Below, piece by piece: positions 1-9,119 of a stretch of DNA of 64,000 nucleotides (position 1 is its first letter; every line of letters starts with the position of its first letter). The notes beneath the pieces were generated by a model. It ran no database searches. It worked only from the letters and a program-made list of their open reading frames with translations, and was not told where the DNA came from. The translations under genes and the position numbers were made by a program. Origin of the DNA: Halalkalicoccus sp. CG83. GTDB lineage: Archaea > Halobacteriota > Halobacteria > Halobacteriales > Halalkalicoccaceae. Location of the stretch: positions 744,001 to 808,000 of the forward strand of contig NZ_JAZDDH010000001.1 of NCBI RefSeq assembly GCF_037081715.1, written 5' to 3'.

Positions 1-2
1 TC

Positions 3-905
3 TTTTCGTCTGACCAGTTTACTAATGCGTTTCGGGGGCTGATGGCCCGTCTGATTCTTGGCGTCGGGGCTGACCAGACGCAGGTCCGCGGAGCATCCCT
101 TGAAGAAGTCGGACGATCACTTACTGAGATCGGGTTGCGAATTGGTGGCCGGTATCTTCTCTTTGGGGGACTTGTTCTTATCGGGGTGGTATATGCCTAT
201 CAACGGCGGGATATCCTGACGATTGGCGTTGCACTAAGTATGGTTCCACTCACTCTGATGATCGCTGTCTTTGCCATAGCGGGCCGGGTGAATCAGTATA
301 CGCGTTATATGGGTTTTGTTGCTCTCGTTGCCACGCTCATCGGTGCGGTAGGTGCCATCTACCTGTTATCCGAGATTTCGCTTAGTCGAGAGCGTCTCGT
401 TCGAGTTAGTCTCGCGGCGTTATTTTGTACCATTTTATTACTTTCTCTACCAGTAGCTTACCCTTCACCGTATATTCAGCAAGCTGGTGGACACGTTACA
501 GAGTCTCAGTATGCCGGATACACGAGTGCGTTTGAGTATAGTGATCGCTCTTATCCATTTATTCAAGTCAGAACACCAGTTGAACGCGTCGTTGATGCCG
601 AATATGGTCAGGCAGACCGTGAACCTATCCAGTACGATCGATCGATTGAGGGTACACCAACAGTACCAGATAACTTCAATGACCAGGAATTACACACTGC
701 TTACGATGGGAACCGGTATCTCCTTGTTGCTGATTCCGATTATGCTCGGGAGATATCCTTACACAAGGAGTTGAGATGGACCGAAGACGACTTTGAGTAT
801 CTCAATAGATCCCCTCATATTGATCGCGTTAGGGACTCTGGCGGTGCAGAGTTATATATTGTGAGAGCAGAGAACCCAGATCCATCTGATGAAGGGAGGG
901 GATAG
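3..905 (+). CDS. Multispanning membrane protein, C-terminal part (gene starts left of window)
   Basis: The reading frame is open at the left edge, so the true start is outside the window and the ATG at 42 is probably internal. After base 42 there are about four hydrophobic segments in the first 140 residues, then a polar domain of about 150 residues rich in Tyr, Asp and Arg. The same plan, membrane bundle then polar tail, is seen in the complete protein at 25553-27256, and both lie beside an alkaline-phosphatase-superfamily gene. No catalytic motif is visible in this part. Membrane proteins of this size in glycan loci are often lipid-linked-sugar glycosyltransferases or polymerases, but that is inference. 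It ends 10 bp from the end of the convergent gene at 915. Confidence 0.75.
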   Translation, partial: FSSDQFTNAFRGLMARLILGVGADQTQVRGASLEEVGRSLTEIGLRIGGRYLLFGGLVLIGVVYAYQRRDILTIGVALSMVPLTLMIAVFAIAGRVNQYTRYMGFVALVATLIGAVGAIYLLSEISLSRERLVRVSLAALFCTILLLSLPVAYPSPYIQQAGGHVTESQYAGYTSAFEYSDRSYPFIQVRTPVERVVDAEYGQADREPIQYDRSIEGTPTVPDNFNDQELHTAYDGNRYLLVADSDYAREISLHKELRWTEDDFEYLNRSPHIDRVRDSGGAELYIVRAENPDPSDEGRG

Positions 906-914
906 TGGTGTGAT

Positions 915-2288
915 CTATAAGTAACCAAGATCTCGAAGTCGCTGCTCTTGCTCGGCACCAAATTCGGCGGCACCGGTTGAACCGACGGGTTGACCGTTCT
1001 CCTCCATCCATGATCTAACCAGTGACTTCAGTGATTCGGCTGCTTCTGGCTGGTCATCAACGATATTTTCGTCGGGTAGGTTGAACAGTTTAGCTTGCCC
1101 CCCACTCTGCTGATAACGCCAGTCCTCGGTCCAGAGATCCGTTACGATGCCTTGAGGATAACGATTGACGTCAAACGCAGAATTGTGACTCAGCAATGCT
1201 TCTAGCTTCTTTTCTGCTCGCTCAGGTCCGTGTTGCGTGACCGCAAACGTGCGCTCGTCCTCTCGGATGTCGGATCCTATCGGAATTGTAGCATCAATTT
1301 CGAGATCGGCACAGAGCATTGCCATTGCGTCGGCGTGCTGGATCAAACCGTCCCCACGTAGATCTTTGATTCCGTTGATAACCATTGGAATGTTTGCGAT
1401 AGCTGAGTTTCCAGCGAGCATATGTGCCAAGAGGCCATCCTCACCAAAAGCTTCGCCATGGTCAGATGTGATTATGATGATAGGATCTTGAAGCTGGCTC
1501 TGTGCGTACTCGACCAGATCTCCAACTAACTGATCGACATAGGCGAGTGTAGCGTCATACATGGCGAGTAGCGCGTCCCACTCATCCTCTGAATAGGGAA
1601 GACCAGCCGCAATATCTTCATGAATATTGGAAGACATTGATAGCGCCATTCTGAGTGCATCTTTGGTTGAAAATTCAATCTCGTCAATATATGTTTCTCG
1701 CCACGCTACAGGTGGCGAGTAGGCATGATGGGTATCGCCGTGATGGACGTACAGGAATAGTGATTCGTCATTACGTGCGGCATCCTTGATGTGACCCTTT
1801 GCGATTTGATTCTCGAGATAGCCTAGACAGTGCTTCGCTCCATCAGCGGTCAATCCGCCTGTATGTTGACGATAGTTAATGCCCCATCGTGACAAATCAG
1901 CAAGAGATACCTCGTTCAGAAGTGTCTCACGCGCTAAGTAGTGGAAATCATCAAATCCACGAGCAAGTCCTGTTTCCACGCTCAGCTGTGGGTTCGGTGA
2001 GACACAGGCCGTTCGATAGCCTGCTTTCTGAAACGTCTCTGGAATAGTGGTGATCGCCTCCGGTAAGGATGCGTCGTTCGACCAGGTACGATGGGCACTT
2101 GAGGCGTGACCTGTTAGAATTGATGCACTTGAGGCACGAGTCCAAATATCGTGTGAATAACACCGATCAAATGACGCCCCCTTAGCGGCGAGGTCAGCTA
2201 TGTTTGGCGTTGTGTCGCGATCATGGCCGCCCATTGACGTTCGATCTTGGCGAACGCTTTCAAGTGTGATCCAGAGAACATCCTGCAT
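915..2288 (-). CDS. Sulfatase-like alkaline-phosphatase-superfamily enzyme without the formylglycine Cys
   Basis: The 457-residue protein has the sulfatase fold signature: an N-terminal hydrophobic strand with acidic metal ligands, the active-site loop ending in LTGH near residue 58, and a metal-binding DHG motif in the C-terminal half (TSDHGEAFGEDG). Aligned to the sulfatase core C-x-P-S-R, the nucleophile position is Thr50 (IWTRASS), so formylglycine cannot form. Thr-type members of this superfamily act on phosphate esters, for example phosphodiesterases and phosphoglycerol transferases. The protein ends with LRDLGYL, an ending shared in form with the genes at 2416, 12852 and 23889. No signal peptide is seen, so the active site is probably cytoplasmic unless it is exported by another route. 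The start is the first in-frame ATG and directly precedes the core strand. Confidence 0.85.
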   Translation of the reverse strand: MQDVLWITLESVRQDRTSMGGHDRDTTPNIADLAAKGASFDRCYSHDIWTRASSASILTGHASSAHRTWSNDASLPEAITTIPETFQKAGYRTACVSPNPQLSVETGLARGFDDFHYLARETLLNEVSLADLSRWGINYRQHTGGLTADGAKHCLGYLENQIAKGHIKDAARNDESLFLYVHHGDTHHAYSPPVAWRETYIDEIEFSTKDALRMALSMSSNIHEDIAAGLPYSEDEWDALLAMYDATLAYVDQLVGDLVEYAQSQLQDPIIIITSDHGEAFGEDGLLAHMLAGNSAIANIPMVINGIKDLRGDGLIQHADAMAMLCADLEIDATIPIGSDIREDERTFAVTQHGPERAEKKLEALLSHNSAFDVNRYPQGIVTDLWTEDWRYQQSGGQAKLFNLPDENIVDDQPEAAESLKSLVRSWMEENGQPVGSTGAAEFGAEQEQRLRDLGYL

Positions 2289-2415
2289 TTAGGGAAATTA
2301 TAATCGCTACGTGACTTAGTTTTTTCTATTTAGGAAAAGCACATATTAAACGAATCGAACAATGAGCTAATTCAGAAAGAAATAAATCGATTCACGACAG
2401 CTGTATCGTATCTAA

Positions 2416-4029
2416 ATGGACCAGATGCCAACGCTTGTTATCGGTCTTGATGGGGTGGATTTTCGGTACCTGAACCAGTTCGATCTTCCGAATATCGAAG
2501 AAGTTAGGAACGACGGGGTAGCGGCTCCTCTCCAATCTACGCATCCAACGTGGACCGGTAGTGCATGGCCGTCCATGTACACCGGTGTCGATCCGAGCTA
2601 CCATGGTGTGTATGATTTCTTTGATTACTCTAACACCTATCCTGACGAAGCCGATGTCATTACACGCAGTAATGTCAGGGCACCCGCGATCTGGAACTAT
2701 CTCACGGAACTCGGCCGCCGTAGTATCGTTCTTAACGTTCCTATTACTCATCCACCAGATGAGATAAATGGTATTCTCATCCCGGGATATCTAGCTCCGG
2801 CCGATTCTGATGGCTATCCTTCGAACATCCGCGAAGAACTCTCCAACGAACTCGGCGAATCGTATGATATCTACTCGGAATTCGAAGCTAGCGACGACTC
2901 CGAGAAGAAGATCGACGGCTACGAATCCCTGATCAGAAAACGGGGCACTGCAGCCGCTCATCTTCTCCGAACCAGAGAGTGGGACTTCGGCTTCATTCAG
3001 GTACAGAAGACGGACGCCGTATTCCACAACTCCGTATCAGTTACGGATTTCAGACGCATTTACGAAGCCGCTGACGAGTTCGTCGGCAAGGTGATCGATG
3101 CGTGCGATGAAAAGCCAAACGTGATACTCTGCTCGGATCATGGTATCGGGCCTGTAACGGGCAAACAGGTTTATGTCAACGAACTGCTCCGGCGGGAAGG
3201 ATACGTCGAACCGTCTTCAAGTCCCACTGTTAATGATCTAAATAGTATCAAAACAAATGAGAGTGGTACCCCGGAAACAGACGGTTCCACCGGTGCTGCT
3301 GAACCACTTGCACGGGTCATGCAGTCTATGGGAATTACTCCAGGAAGAGTCTATCAACTGGCGCAGCGGTTCGGGCTGGGAGATCAGTTGAAACGCGTCG
3401 TTCCCGATAGCGTTCAGGACGCCGCACAACAAGGTGTTGACTGGCGATCATCCCGTGCCTACTGTCGCCGCCCATCTGAACAAGGTATACGAATTAATCT
3501 CGAGGGGAGGGATCCTCAGGGGGTTGTACCTCAGAGCCAGTACGAGACTATCCGTAACGATATCATCGACGTCTTGTCTGGACTTACCACGACTGACGAT
3601 GAACCCGTTTTTGAGTTCGTCTGTCGTCGTGAAGAACTGTATGAAGGCCCCTATGCGGAAGACGCCTGTGACATCTTATTCCGAACGAAAGAAATGAACC
3701 ATCAGGTATCAGAGACGCTCTTAGGTGAGACGATGCTTTCTGCAGACACCTTTGATCACAAGCCAACGGGAGTTTTCATTGCATCGGGACCTGATCTGAA
3801 AACGGATTGGAAAAGTGACGGCCTCGCCTTGACCGACGTCGCACCGCTCGTTTTCTCCCTTCTCAGGGAGCCGATTCCGAATCGGATGACTGGGACGGTT
3901 CCCAATCAGTTAACTAAAACGCAGATCACTCACGATTCCTATCCAGATGTAGCGGTCGGATCAGACGACTCATACGAACAAGACCAGGATGAAGTTACGG
4001 AGCGGCTGAGCGACCTCGGTTATCTCTAA
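2416..4029 (+). CDS. Type I phosphodiesterase/nucleotide pyrophosphatase-like enzyme (alkaline-phosphatase superfamily)
   Basis: The 537-residue protein opens with VIGLDGVDF, a metal-binding strand typical of type I phosphodiesterases. A probable Thr nucleophile lies at position 47 (HPTWTGSAWPSMYTG), and a second metal motif CSDHGIGP follows near residue 240. These motifs support hydrolysis or transfer at a phosphodiester rather than a sulfate ester; the true substrate is unknown. It ends with LSDLGYL, like the neighbouring sulfatase-like protein. The stop codon is only 5 bp before the flippase gene at 4035, so the two are probably co-transcribed and the enzyme may modify a lipid-linked glycan or its phosphate. 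The ATG has no clear ribosome site, in keeping with leaderless haloarchaeal mRNAs. Confidence 0.85.
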   Translation: MDQMPTLVIGLDGVDFRYLNQFDLPNIEEVRNDGVAAPLQSTHPTWTGSAWPSMYTGVDPSYHGVYDFFDYSNTYPDEADVITRSNVRAPAIWNYLTELGRRSIVLNVPITHPPDEINGILIPGYLAPADSDGYPSNIREELSNELGESYDIYSEFEASDDSEKKIDGYESLIRKRGTAAAHLLRTREWDFGFIQVQKTDAVFHNSVSVTDFRRIYEAADEFVGKVIDACDEKPNVILCSDHGIGPVTGKQVYVNELLRREGYVEPSSSPTVNDLNSIKTNESGTPETDGSTGAAEPLARVMQSMGITPGRVYQLAQRFGLGDQLKRVVPDSVQDAAQQGVDWRSSRAYCRRPSEQGIRINLEGRDPQGVVPQSQYETIRNDIIDVLSGLTTTDDEPVFEFVCRREELYEGPYAEDACDILFRTKEMNHQVSETLLGETMLSADTFDHKPTGVFIASGPDLKTDWKSDGLALTDVAPLVFSLLREPIPNRMTGTVPNQLTKTQITHDSYPDVAVGSDDSYEQDQDEVTERLSDLGYL

Positions 4030-4034
4030 ATCTC

Positions 4035-5579
4035 ATGGGTGCATCTTCGGACGACCTTTCAAAATTGTTATCGAGCGCGGTGCTCGTCTTCGCAGGGGCA
4101 ATCATCAGCTCGATAGCGACGTTAGCCGAGCGGGTTGCTGTCGGACGCCTGCTCTCACCCAGCGCGTATGGCGAGTTTAGCATCGCCTTGGCAGTATTCA
4201 CACTGGGCTCAACTATTGGTGCTGCCGGTCTCCAGCAGGGTGTTCCACGGTTTATGGCTCGATTTACCGATTCTAGTGATATCAGAGGAGCATGGCTCAC
4301 CGGTGTCTGTATTTCACTTATGATGTCTCTGGCCATTGCTGGCATTCTCATACTTGGATCACCTGTTCTCATCCCGCGGCTTTTCGAAACGACGGATGCA
4401 GAGCCGATGTTCTACATGTTCGTCCTCGCGATACCTCTCTACGTCATGTTCGCTATTGGCGTCGCTGCAGTCCGGGGGATGGAAAATACCCGATACAAGG
4501 TCTTGACCGAGGATCTTGGGTATCCACTTATCAGAATCGGTCTGATCGTACTCTTCTTGTTATCAGGAATCTCCTTGTTCGGAACTGGGGTCGCATACGT
4601 AGTCGCATTGGCTGCAATGGCCTTTCTCGTTTATTTTTATCTGAATCGTTTGTTTTCTCTCAGGGGAGAGTTTCACCTACATATACGAGAAATGGCGATG
4701 TTTTCATTTCCGCTGATCGTCTCAACTATTATGACGATATTACTAACCCGAACGGATACGCTGATGCTGGGCTACTTTCGAACGTCGGCTGAAACCGGAA
4801 TTTACAACGCAGCGTATCCGCTTGCGAATTCACTAACGGTTATTCTGAGTGCGTTCGGTTATATGTATCTTCCAGTCGCATCACGTGTAGACAAAGACGA
4901 CGATGGCTCCGTTGAGGACGTATACTCCATAACGACGAAGTGGATTTTCATGGCTGCTTTTCCTGCCTTTGTGATTCTTCTTGTATTTCCTAGTCAAATT
5001 ATCTCAATCATCTTTGGAAGCGAATATGGTGCCGGTGGTGCTGCACTTTCTGTATTAGCCCTTGGATTCTTCACAAATGCGGCAGTTGGACGGAATCGGG
5101 AGACGCTGTCCGCTCTTGGAGCAACGAACTTCATTCTCATTTCCAACCTCGTTGCGTTCTCTGTCAATATTTGCTTGAATCTAATTCTGATTCCTCGCTA
5201 TGGGTTTATCGGCGCGGCAGTAGCATCGGCTGTATCCTTCATTGCTCTCAATGTAGTCGTCTACCTGTTTTTGTTGCATAAATTCGACATCACGCCATTC
5301 AGCTATCACTCAACACGTGTATTTATTTCGTTACCTGTCATCTTCATACCTTCTGGATTTCTAATGAAATATATACTGCCGACCTCGGTCTTGAGCATGG
5401 TCCTGACCGGTGTCCTCATTGGTGTTCTTTCTATAATGACTGTAGCCCTTATCGGTGGGTTTGAATCGGGAGATATAGCTCTAATAGATATCATTGAAGA
5501 AAAGATGGGTGTCGAAATACCGTTTTTACGTAATTATATTCCGGACGAGGATTCTACAACGCGGAAGGAGCAGGATTAA
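4035..5579 (+). CDS. Oligosaccharide flippase, Wzx/MATE-like
   Basis: The 514-residue protein is very hydrophobic, with about 12-14 predicted membrane segments and the N-terminal pattern of polysaccharide flippases (a first helix, then ERVAVGRLLSPSAYGEFSIA). Such proteins move lipid-linked oligosaccharides from the cytoplasmic to the outer face of the membrane; AglR of Haloferax is an archaeal example. It follows the phosphodiesterase gene by 5 bp, which suggests one operon. A second flippase of similar length is encoded at 21959-23485, so the locus may serve two different glycans or include a replaced copy. The C-terminal 40 residues are charged and cytoplasmic. The family assignment is firm; the substrate is not known. 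Confidence 0.9.
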   Translation: MGASSDDLSKLLSSAVLVFAGAIISSIATLAERVAVGRLLSPSAYGEFSIALAVFTLGSTIGAAGLQQGVPRFMARFTDSSDIRGAWLTGVCISLMMSLAIAGILILGSPVLIPRLFETTDAEPMFYMFVLAIPLYVMFAIGVAAVRGMENTRYKVLTEDLGYPLIRIGLIVLFLLSGISLFGTGVAYVVALAAMAFLVYFYLNRLFSLRGEFHLHIREMAMFSFPLIVSTIMTILLTRTDTLMLGYFRTSAETGIYNAAYPLANSLTVILSAFGYMYLPVASRVDKDDDGSVEDVYSITTKWIFMAAFPAFVILLVFPSQIISIIFGSEYGAGGAALSVLALGFFTNAAVGRNRETLSALGATNFILISNLVAFSVNICLNLILIPRYGFIGAAVASAVSFIALNVVVYLFLLHKFDITPFSYHSTRVFISLPVIFIPSGFLMKYILPTSVLSMVLTGVLIGVLSIMTVALIGGFESGDIALIDIIEEKMGVEIPFLRNYIPDEDSTTRKEQD

Positions 5580-5631
5580 CGACTATATCTGTGTGCTCGT
5601 CTCGATCTTTCATAGTTATCCATCTCGCTAA

Positions 5632-6024
5632 TCAGGCCCTGCACTCTCTTTCGAACCCAGTGCGAAGAGAATCTCGTTGGCCGCGCTGAAGACCGTTCGA
5701 CATTTCTTGAAATTGACATACTCGATGCCGAACTCGGCGTAACGGGCGGCGAACCCCTGGTAGAGTCGTCTCGTGGTGAAGCATCCTGCCCGTCCCTGGC
5801 GGTCCGTACACCAAGATCGCCGACGGGAGATAGCCCTCCTCCCGTGAGGATCGTCGCCAGTGCCCACTCCTGGTCGGGTCGGGTCGAGGAACGATCTTGT
5901 GGGGCTTGACCAGCGGATCGAACGCGCTCTTGTCGGCGAACACCGAGTCATTCGTCACCAGTTCGTCGAAAAGCTCGTCGTAATCTACATCACCGTTGTC
6001 GAAACGCCTTCCGGTCGGGTTCAC
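5632..6024 (-). pseudogene. orc1/cdc6 N-terminal fragment, frameshifted
   Basis: The minus strand encodes DELFDELVTNDSVFADKSA and, further on, YGPPGTG, which match the N-terminus and Walker A of the intact Orc1 at 40731-41933. After the Walker motif the match shifts to another frame (TTRRLYQGFAARYAEFG, then FSAANEI), and it ends before Walker B. About 110 of 400 residues remain, so the ATPase core is broken. It lies upstream-to-downstream in the same order as at 47125-48018: a vapC relic, then orc1. Replication initiator function is lost; it marks an old plasmid or integrated-element insertion behind the flippase gene. Confidence 0.85.
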
Positions 6025-6271
6025 AGTTATCGGCGAATTTGCTTCCCTGTGATCGTGTCTGAGACCTGTCTACGGACGTTCGGAACGACCCCCGCGCTTG
6101 ATCGAGCGGTTAGTCGTGAATCCAACGGACGTACTTGGTCATCAGCGCCGGTTAACGGGAGCTGACGCGTGTGTCGCGTCTTCGATATTACGAGGCTGGC
6201 GCGCAGACCGTAGATTTCTCTATCATCAAACTTCTGCCGCAATACTATCGTCTGTCTACGGATGCTCTCTC

Positions 6272-6545
6272 TCAGAACGCGTTCCAGTCGATGACCTGGA
6301 CATCGCCGATTCGTTCGAAGTGATCGACGTTCGCGGTGAGAACGGCGAGCCGTTCGGTACGAGCGATCGCACCGATATAGACGTCGTGGAGGTCGTGTAA
6401 CGACTCGCCCCGATCCTGCAGCCCAGTGGTGATCTCGGCCGCAGTGATCGCCGTCGATTGGTCGATCAGGACAACCGCGAACCGGGAGAACAGGCGTTCG
6501 AGGTCCTTGATTCCGTCTCAAGGGTCGTCGCTGTCGATCTCGTAT
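6272..6545 (-). pseudogene. vapC (PIN-domain toxin) relic
   Basis: The minus strand reads as the second half of a PIN-domain toxin, including ITAAEITTGLQDRGESLHD, DVYIGAIA and a C-terminus VQVIDWNAF. The last motif nearly equals the end of the vapC relic at 47623 (VQVVDWNAF). An in-frame TGA lies near 6515 and no start codon with a complete N-terminal Asp strand is found. The gene is therefore dead. It sits upstream of the orc1 relic at 5632-6024, as in the two other vapC-orc1 modules of this window. Confidence 0.75.
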
Positions 6546-6616
6546 CGCTTGTTGAATATAATATTTGATATACACGAAAATATATGTAGTAGGGGGTTGT
6601 TACAACACTTGCATCA

Positions 6617-7336
6617 ATGCAAAAAGATCAAGCGAAAAATGTAAACGAGAGTGGCGTATCGAACCGACGGCAGTTTTTGAGGGCAACGGGTATCGGTCTC
6701 GGGAGTGTAGCGCTCCCCAGTGTCCTATCTACATCAGCTCGTGCCGAACACCGATACGAGATCACGCTCGGGGAGAATCGGCGACTTCTACACGCGAACT
6801 TTGGACGAAGTCTGAGAAACGTCGATGATGGAATGACATTAGCTGATGGCTTCGCAAACACTAACACGATCGATAATCAGGCAGAAGCATTAGTGGAGGT
6901 AGCATCTGGGGTTGGAGTTGTACGTTACATAGCAGACATTGGTATCCATTTCGTCCCACGGGGAGATGGCCCAATGGCTGCCGAGTTTAGCACGGCTGGA
7001 AGCTTATCAGGAATTCTCGAATCCCCACTCTTGGCAGATACTCGTGTTGCACTCTTTCTCCGCGTACGCAACCGCAACGCCAGCGAAGATGTATCAACCG
7101 CGATGTTTCAGCAGGTTATCGGCAGTGGAGTGCTTGAATCTGAAGAGATTGATACCGATTTCACTGGGGCCATTGATTACGACCTACAACCGGATGATAA
7201 TCATATTGCATGGATACGACTAGTTGCACGGATCGAAACCGAGGATTTGGATTTAGGCTTTCTGCCTGTTTCTGATTTTGGCTCGTCTGGAAGAGACGCA
7301 GTCTTCAGCCATATCGACGTTTCTTTTCCAGACTGA
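6617..7336 (+). CDS. Tat-exported protein of unknown function
   Basis: The 239-residue protein has a twin-arginine signal (NRRQFLRATGIGLGS, Arg17-Arg18) followed by a hydrophobic stretch and a likely Ala-x-Ala cleavage near residue 43, so it should be exported folded. The mature part contains the phrases LFLRVRNRNASED and HIAWIRLVARIE and looks mainly beta-stranded; no enzyme motif or lipobox is visible. It may be a cell-wall or extracellular protein linked to the surface glycan locus. A shorter protein with a similar type of signal begins at 7686. The upstream region is AT-rich, and the ATG at 6617 is the only start that keeps the Tat signal intact. Confidence 0.7.
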   Translation: MQKDQAKNVNESGVSNRRQFLRATGIGLGSVALPSVLSTSARAEHRYEITLGENRRLLHANFGRSLRNVDDGMTLADGFANTNTIDNQAEALVEVASGVGVVRYIADIGIHFVPRGDGPMAAEFSTAGSLSGILESPLLADTRVALFLRVRNRNASEDVSTAMFQQVIGSGVLESEEIDTDFTGAIDYDLQPDDNHIAWIRLVARIETEDLDLGFLPVSDFGSSGRDAVFSHIDVSFPD

Positions 7337-7685
7337 AACAGCGACGGCTCCACCTCGGTGAATCCGAACTATGTTTACTCGCGGCGAATATCTGCCCTCC
7401 TATACAGATGTATCCAGAGTAGTCCCATGGAGGTAGTTGTTTTCGAGTCCGAGGCGATCACACCGTCATAAATAAACCAAATCAGAGAGATCTATGAATG
7501 GCTCGAATGAGAGGCTAATTGATGATTGTCGCTTGAATCGATAGTATACATAAGTATATGTTCTCAGAGCGCTTTATATAAGGTGACTACAGTAACAGTC
7601 GTGTTTAGATCGTTGTTGGACAGTTAACGACAAATCGCAGCAACGATCTATATCGGTAATAATGATGAGTTTATAAGATCTCGCA
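7337..7685. other. Intergenic stretch with a candidate promoter
   Basis: No gene is seen. A TATA-like box TTTATATA at 7573-7580 lies about 105 bp before the ATG at 7686, and a second AT-rich box at 7670-7677 is probably too close to serve it. Confidence 0.4.
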
Positions 7686-7922
7686 ATGAAGGTTGATCGA
7701 AAGGACCCAGAGCAAGAAATAGCCGCTGCTGTCGCACCCAGCCAAGGAGTGAAACGCCGATCGTTCCTCAAAACCTGTGGTAGCTGTAGTGGAGCACTCG
7801 CTCTCGGCCTCGGAGCCACTCCCGGTGTCGCGAGCGCGACCAACCACATCGTTTATTTCGGCCAGAACAAGCGCTTCGACCGGTTCAACTACTCGTTCGA
7901 AGATCGGCGACTGATTCGTTGA
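7686..7922 (+). pseudogene. Truncated Tat-signal protein
   Basis: This 78-residue reading frame has a convincing twin-arginine signal (KRRSFLKTCGSC, Arg24-Arg25), a hydrophobic core and an ATPGVASA cleavage region, but only about 28 residues follow it. The frame then runs straight into relics read from the other strand. The most likely reading is that a larger exported protein was cut by an insertion or deletion near 7922. It could instead be a genuinely tiny exported peptide, which I consider less likely. Confidence 0.5.
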
Positions 7923-8282
7923 GATACGATTCGCAAGTTCGATCTCCCGTTGATCGTCGATCATGTCGGCAACGACCTCGAAGACGGTAGGTCCCTCGGG
8001 ATGGAACGCCAGCCACGTTTCGGGATCGACGTTGAGGATCTCGGTTGCGCACCGCTGAGAGGCATGGTAGTCAGTGTAGAGTTCGGCGAACGACTCCCGT
8101 ATTTCATCGGCCCGCTCGCACGTCCGGTCGAGCTCCTCGTCCGACGGCTCCTCATTCCGTTCGCGATTGACCATCCAGGTATAGCGCTGCTGTTGCTGTG
8201 TGAGTTCGTAGTGAAAATATCTCGTATGGCGTTCATAGACTAGTTGAGCGACCTGTCGGGCCAGCTGCACTCGGCCGGTGAA
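7923..8282 (-). pseudogene. Degenerate hypothetical gene, C-terminal half missing
   Basis: The minus strand encodes a plausible protein (DYTATNHAFTGRVQLARQVA, then YFHYELTQQQQRYTWMV, then EEPSDEELDRTCERADEIR) without a clear start. Near 7922 the frame runs on into the antisense of the truncated Tat gene, so the real C-terminus is lost. Further upstream the match jumps frame (GEQDKQRITRLVKT) toward the relic at 8382-8744. I do not recognise the family. The sequence is helical and charged, with probable coiled coils. It may have formed one unit with the next relic. Confidence 0.5.
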
Positions 8283-8381
8283 CGCGTGATTGGTCGCCGT
8301 GTAGTCGTATCAGGGATAGGTCTGGTCTTGACGAGGCGGGTGATCCGCTGCTTGTCCTGCTCGCCTATGCCCCAGCAGGAG

Positions 8382-8744
8382 CTAGAGCCGCTGTTCGGGA
8401 TTGAGATCACGGAGAATGTCGTCGCTTAGCTCGTTTATCTCGTTCTTGAGACGATGTTTGCTCATCGGTGTCCCTCTTGGTCTTCCAGGGGGTGGCTTCC
8501 TGTAACAGCTCCAGGTCCTCTTCATCTCGCCGATATCGGTGTCCTTCTGGAGCTTTCGATACTGCCCGCTGAGGGTAGCAAGCGTTCGGTACCACTTAAT
8601 CAACATAGGCTTGTCCTCGGAGATCGCGACCTCGCGTTTTTTCGTCTGGCTACAAACGTTGTGACTGGCATCCGCAATGATCGAGAGGACTTCTTCCCGG
8701 TCGGGTTCCGATTTCTCTGGATCGTGTGATGGCGGCGATGACAT
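8382..8744 (-). pseudogene. Degenerate small charged hypothetical gene
   Basis: From the ATG at 8744 the minus strand reads MSSPPSHDPEKSEPDREEV, then SEDKPMLIKWYRTLATLSGQ and RKLQKDTDIGEM. After that the sensible sequence moves to another frame (EDLELLQEATPWKT) and back (RLKNEINELSDDILRDLN). Two frameshifts within 120 residues mark it as decayed. The original product was small, acidic and probably coiled-coil. I do not know its function. Together with 7923-8282 it suggests remains of a viral or plasmid-type gene block. Confidence 0.5.
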
Positions 8745-8789
8745 AAGAGGATCGTGGCAGTGGATCGCTCGGTGTCGATCATCCACCAT

Positions 8790-9119
8790 CGTTTGTTATG
8801 GATATGCATAAGGAGCTAATGTTGTATTTGTTCGTCTGAACGATGTGACCGATCAGCTGCTCATTCCGTGTTTGCTGGTCATCTAGATCACTTTTTCACC
8901 GATTGTGATAAGCCTTGTATACAATTCCAGGCAGAGTGTTCGATCCGATGACGATAGCAGTAGTGGGATGGACGGTGAGAACACTGACAGCACAGACCGT
9001 ACGGTACCTCACCGAGCAACGTTGCGCAATTCACCGGTGCCCGAATCACACAATGTAAAACAATTTTCATATCGGGTAGACCGATCTGTTTTTATCATCT
9101 CGTTCAATAACTGATAGCA
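8790..9119. other. Intergenic stretch upstream of the DUF1616 gene
   Basis: No gene is seen. A T-rich TATA-like box at about 9090-9097 precedes the start at 9120 by some 25 bp, as expected for a leaderless transcript. Confidence 0.35.
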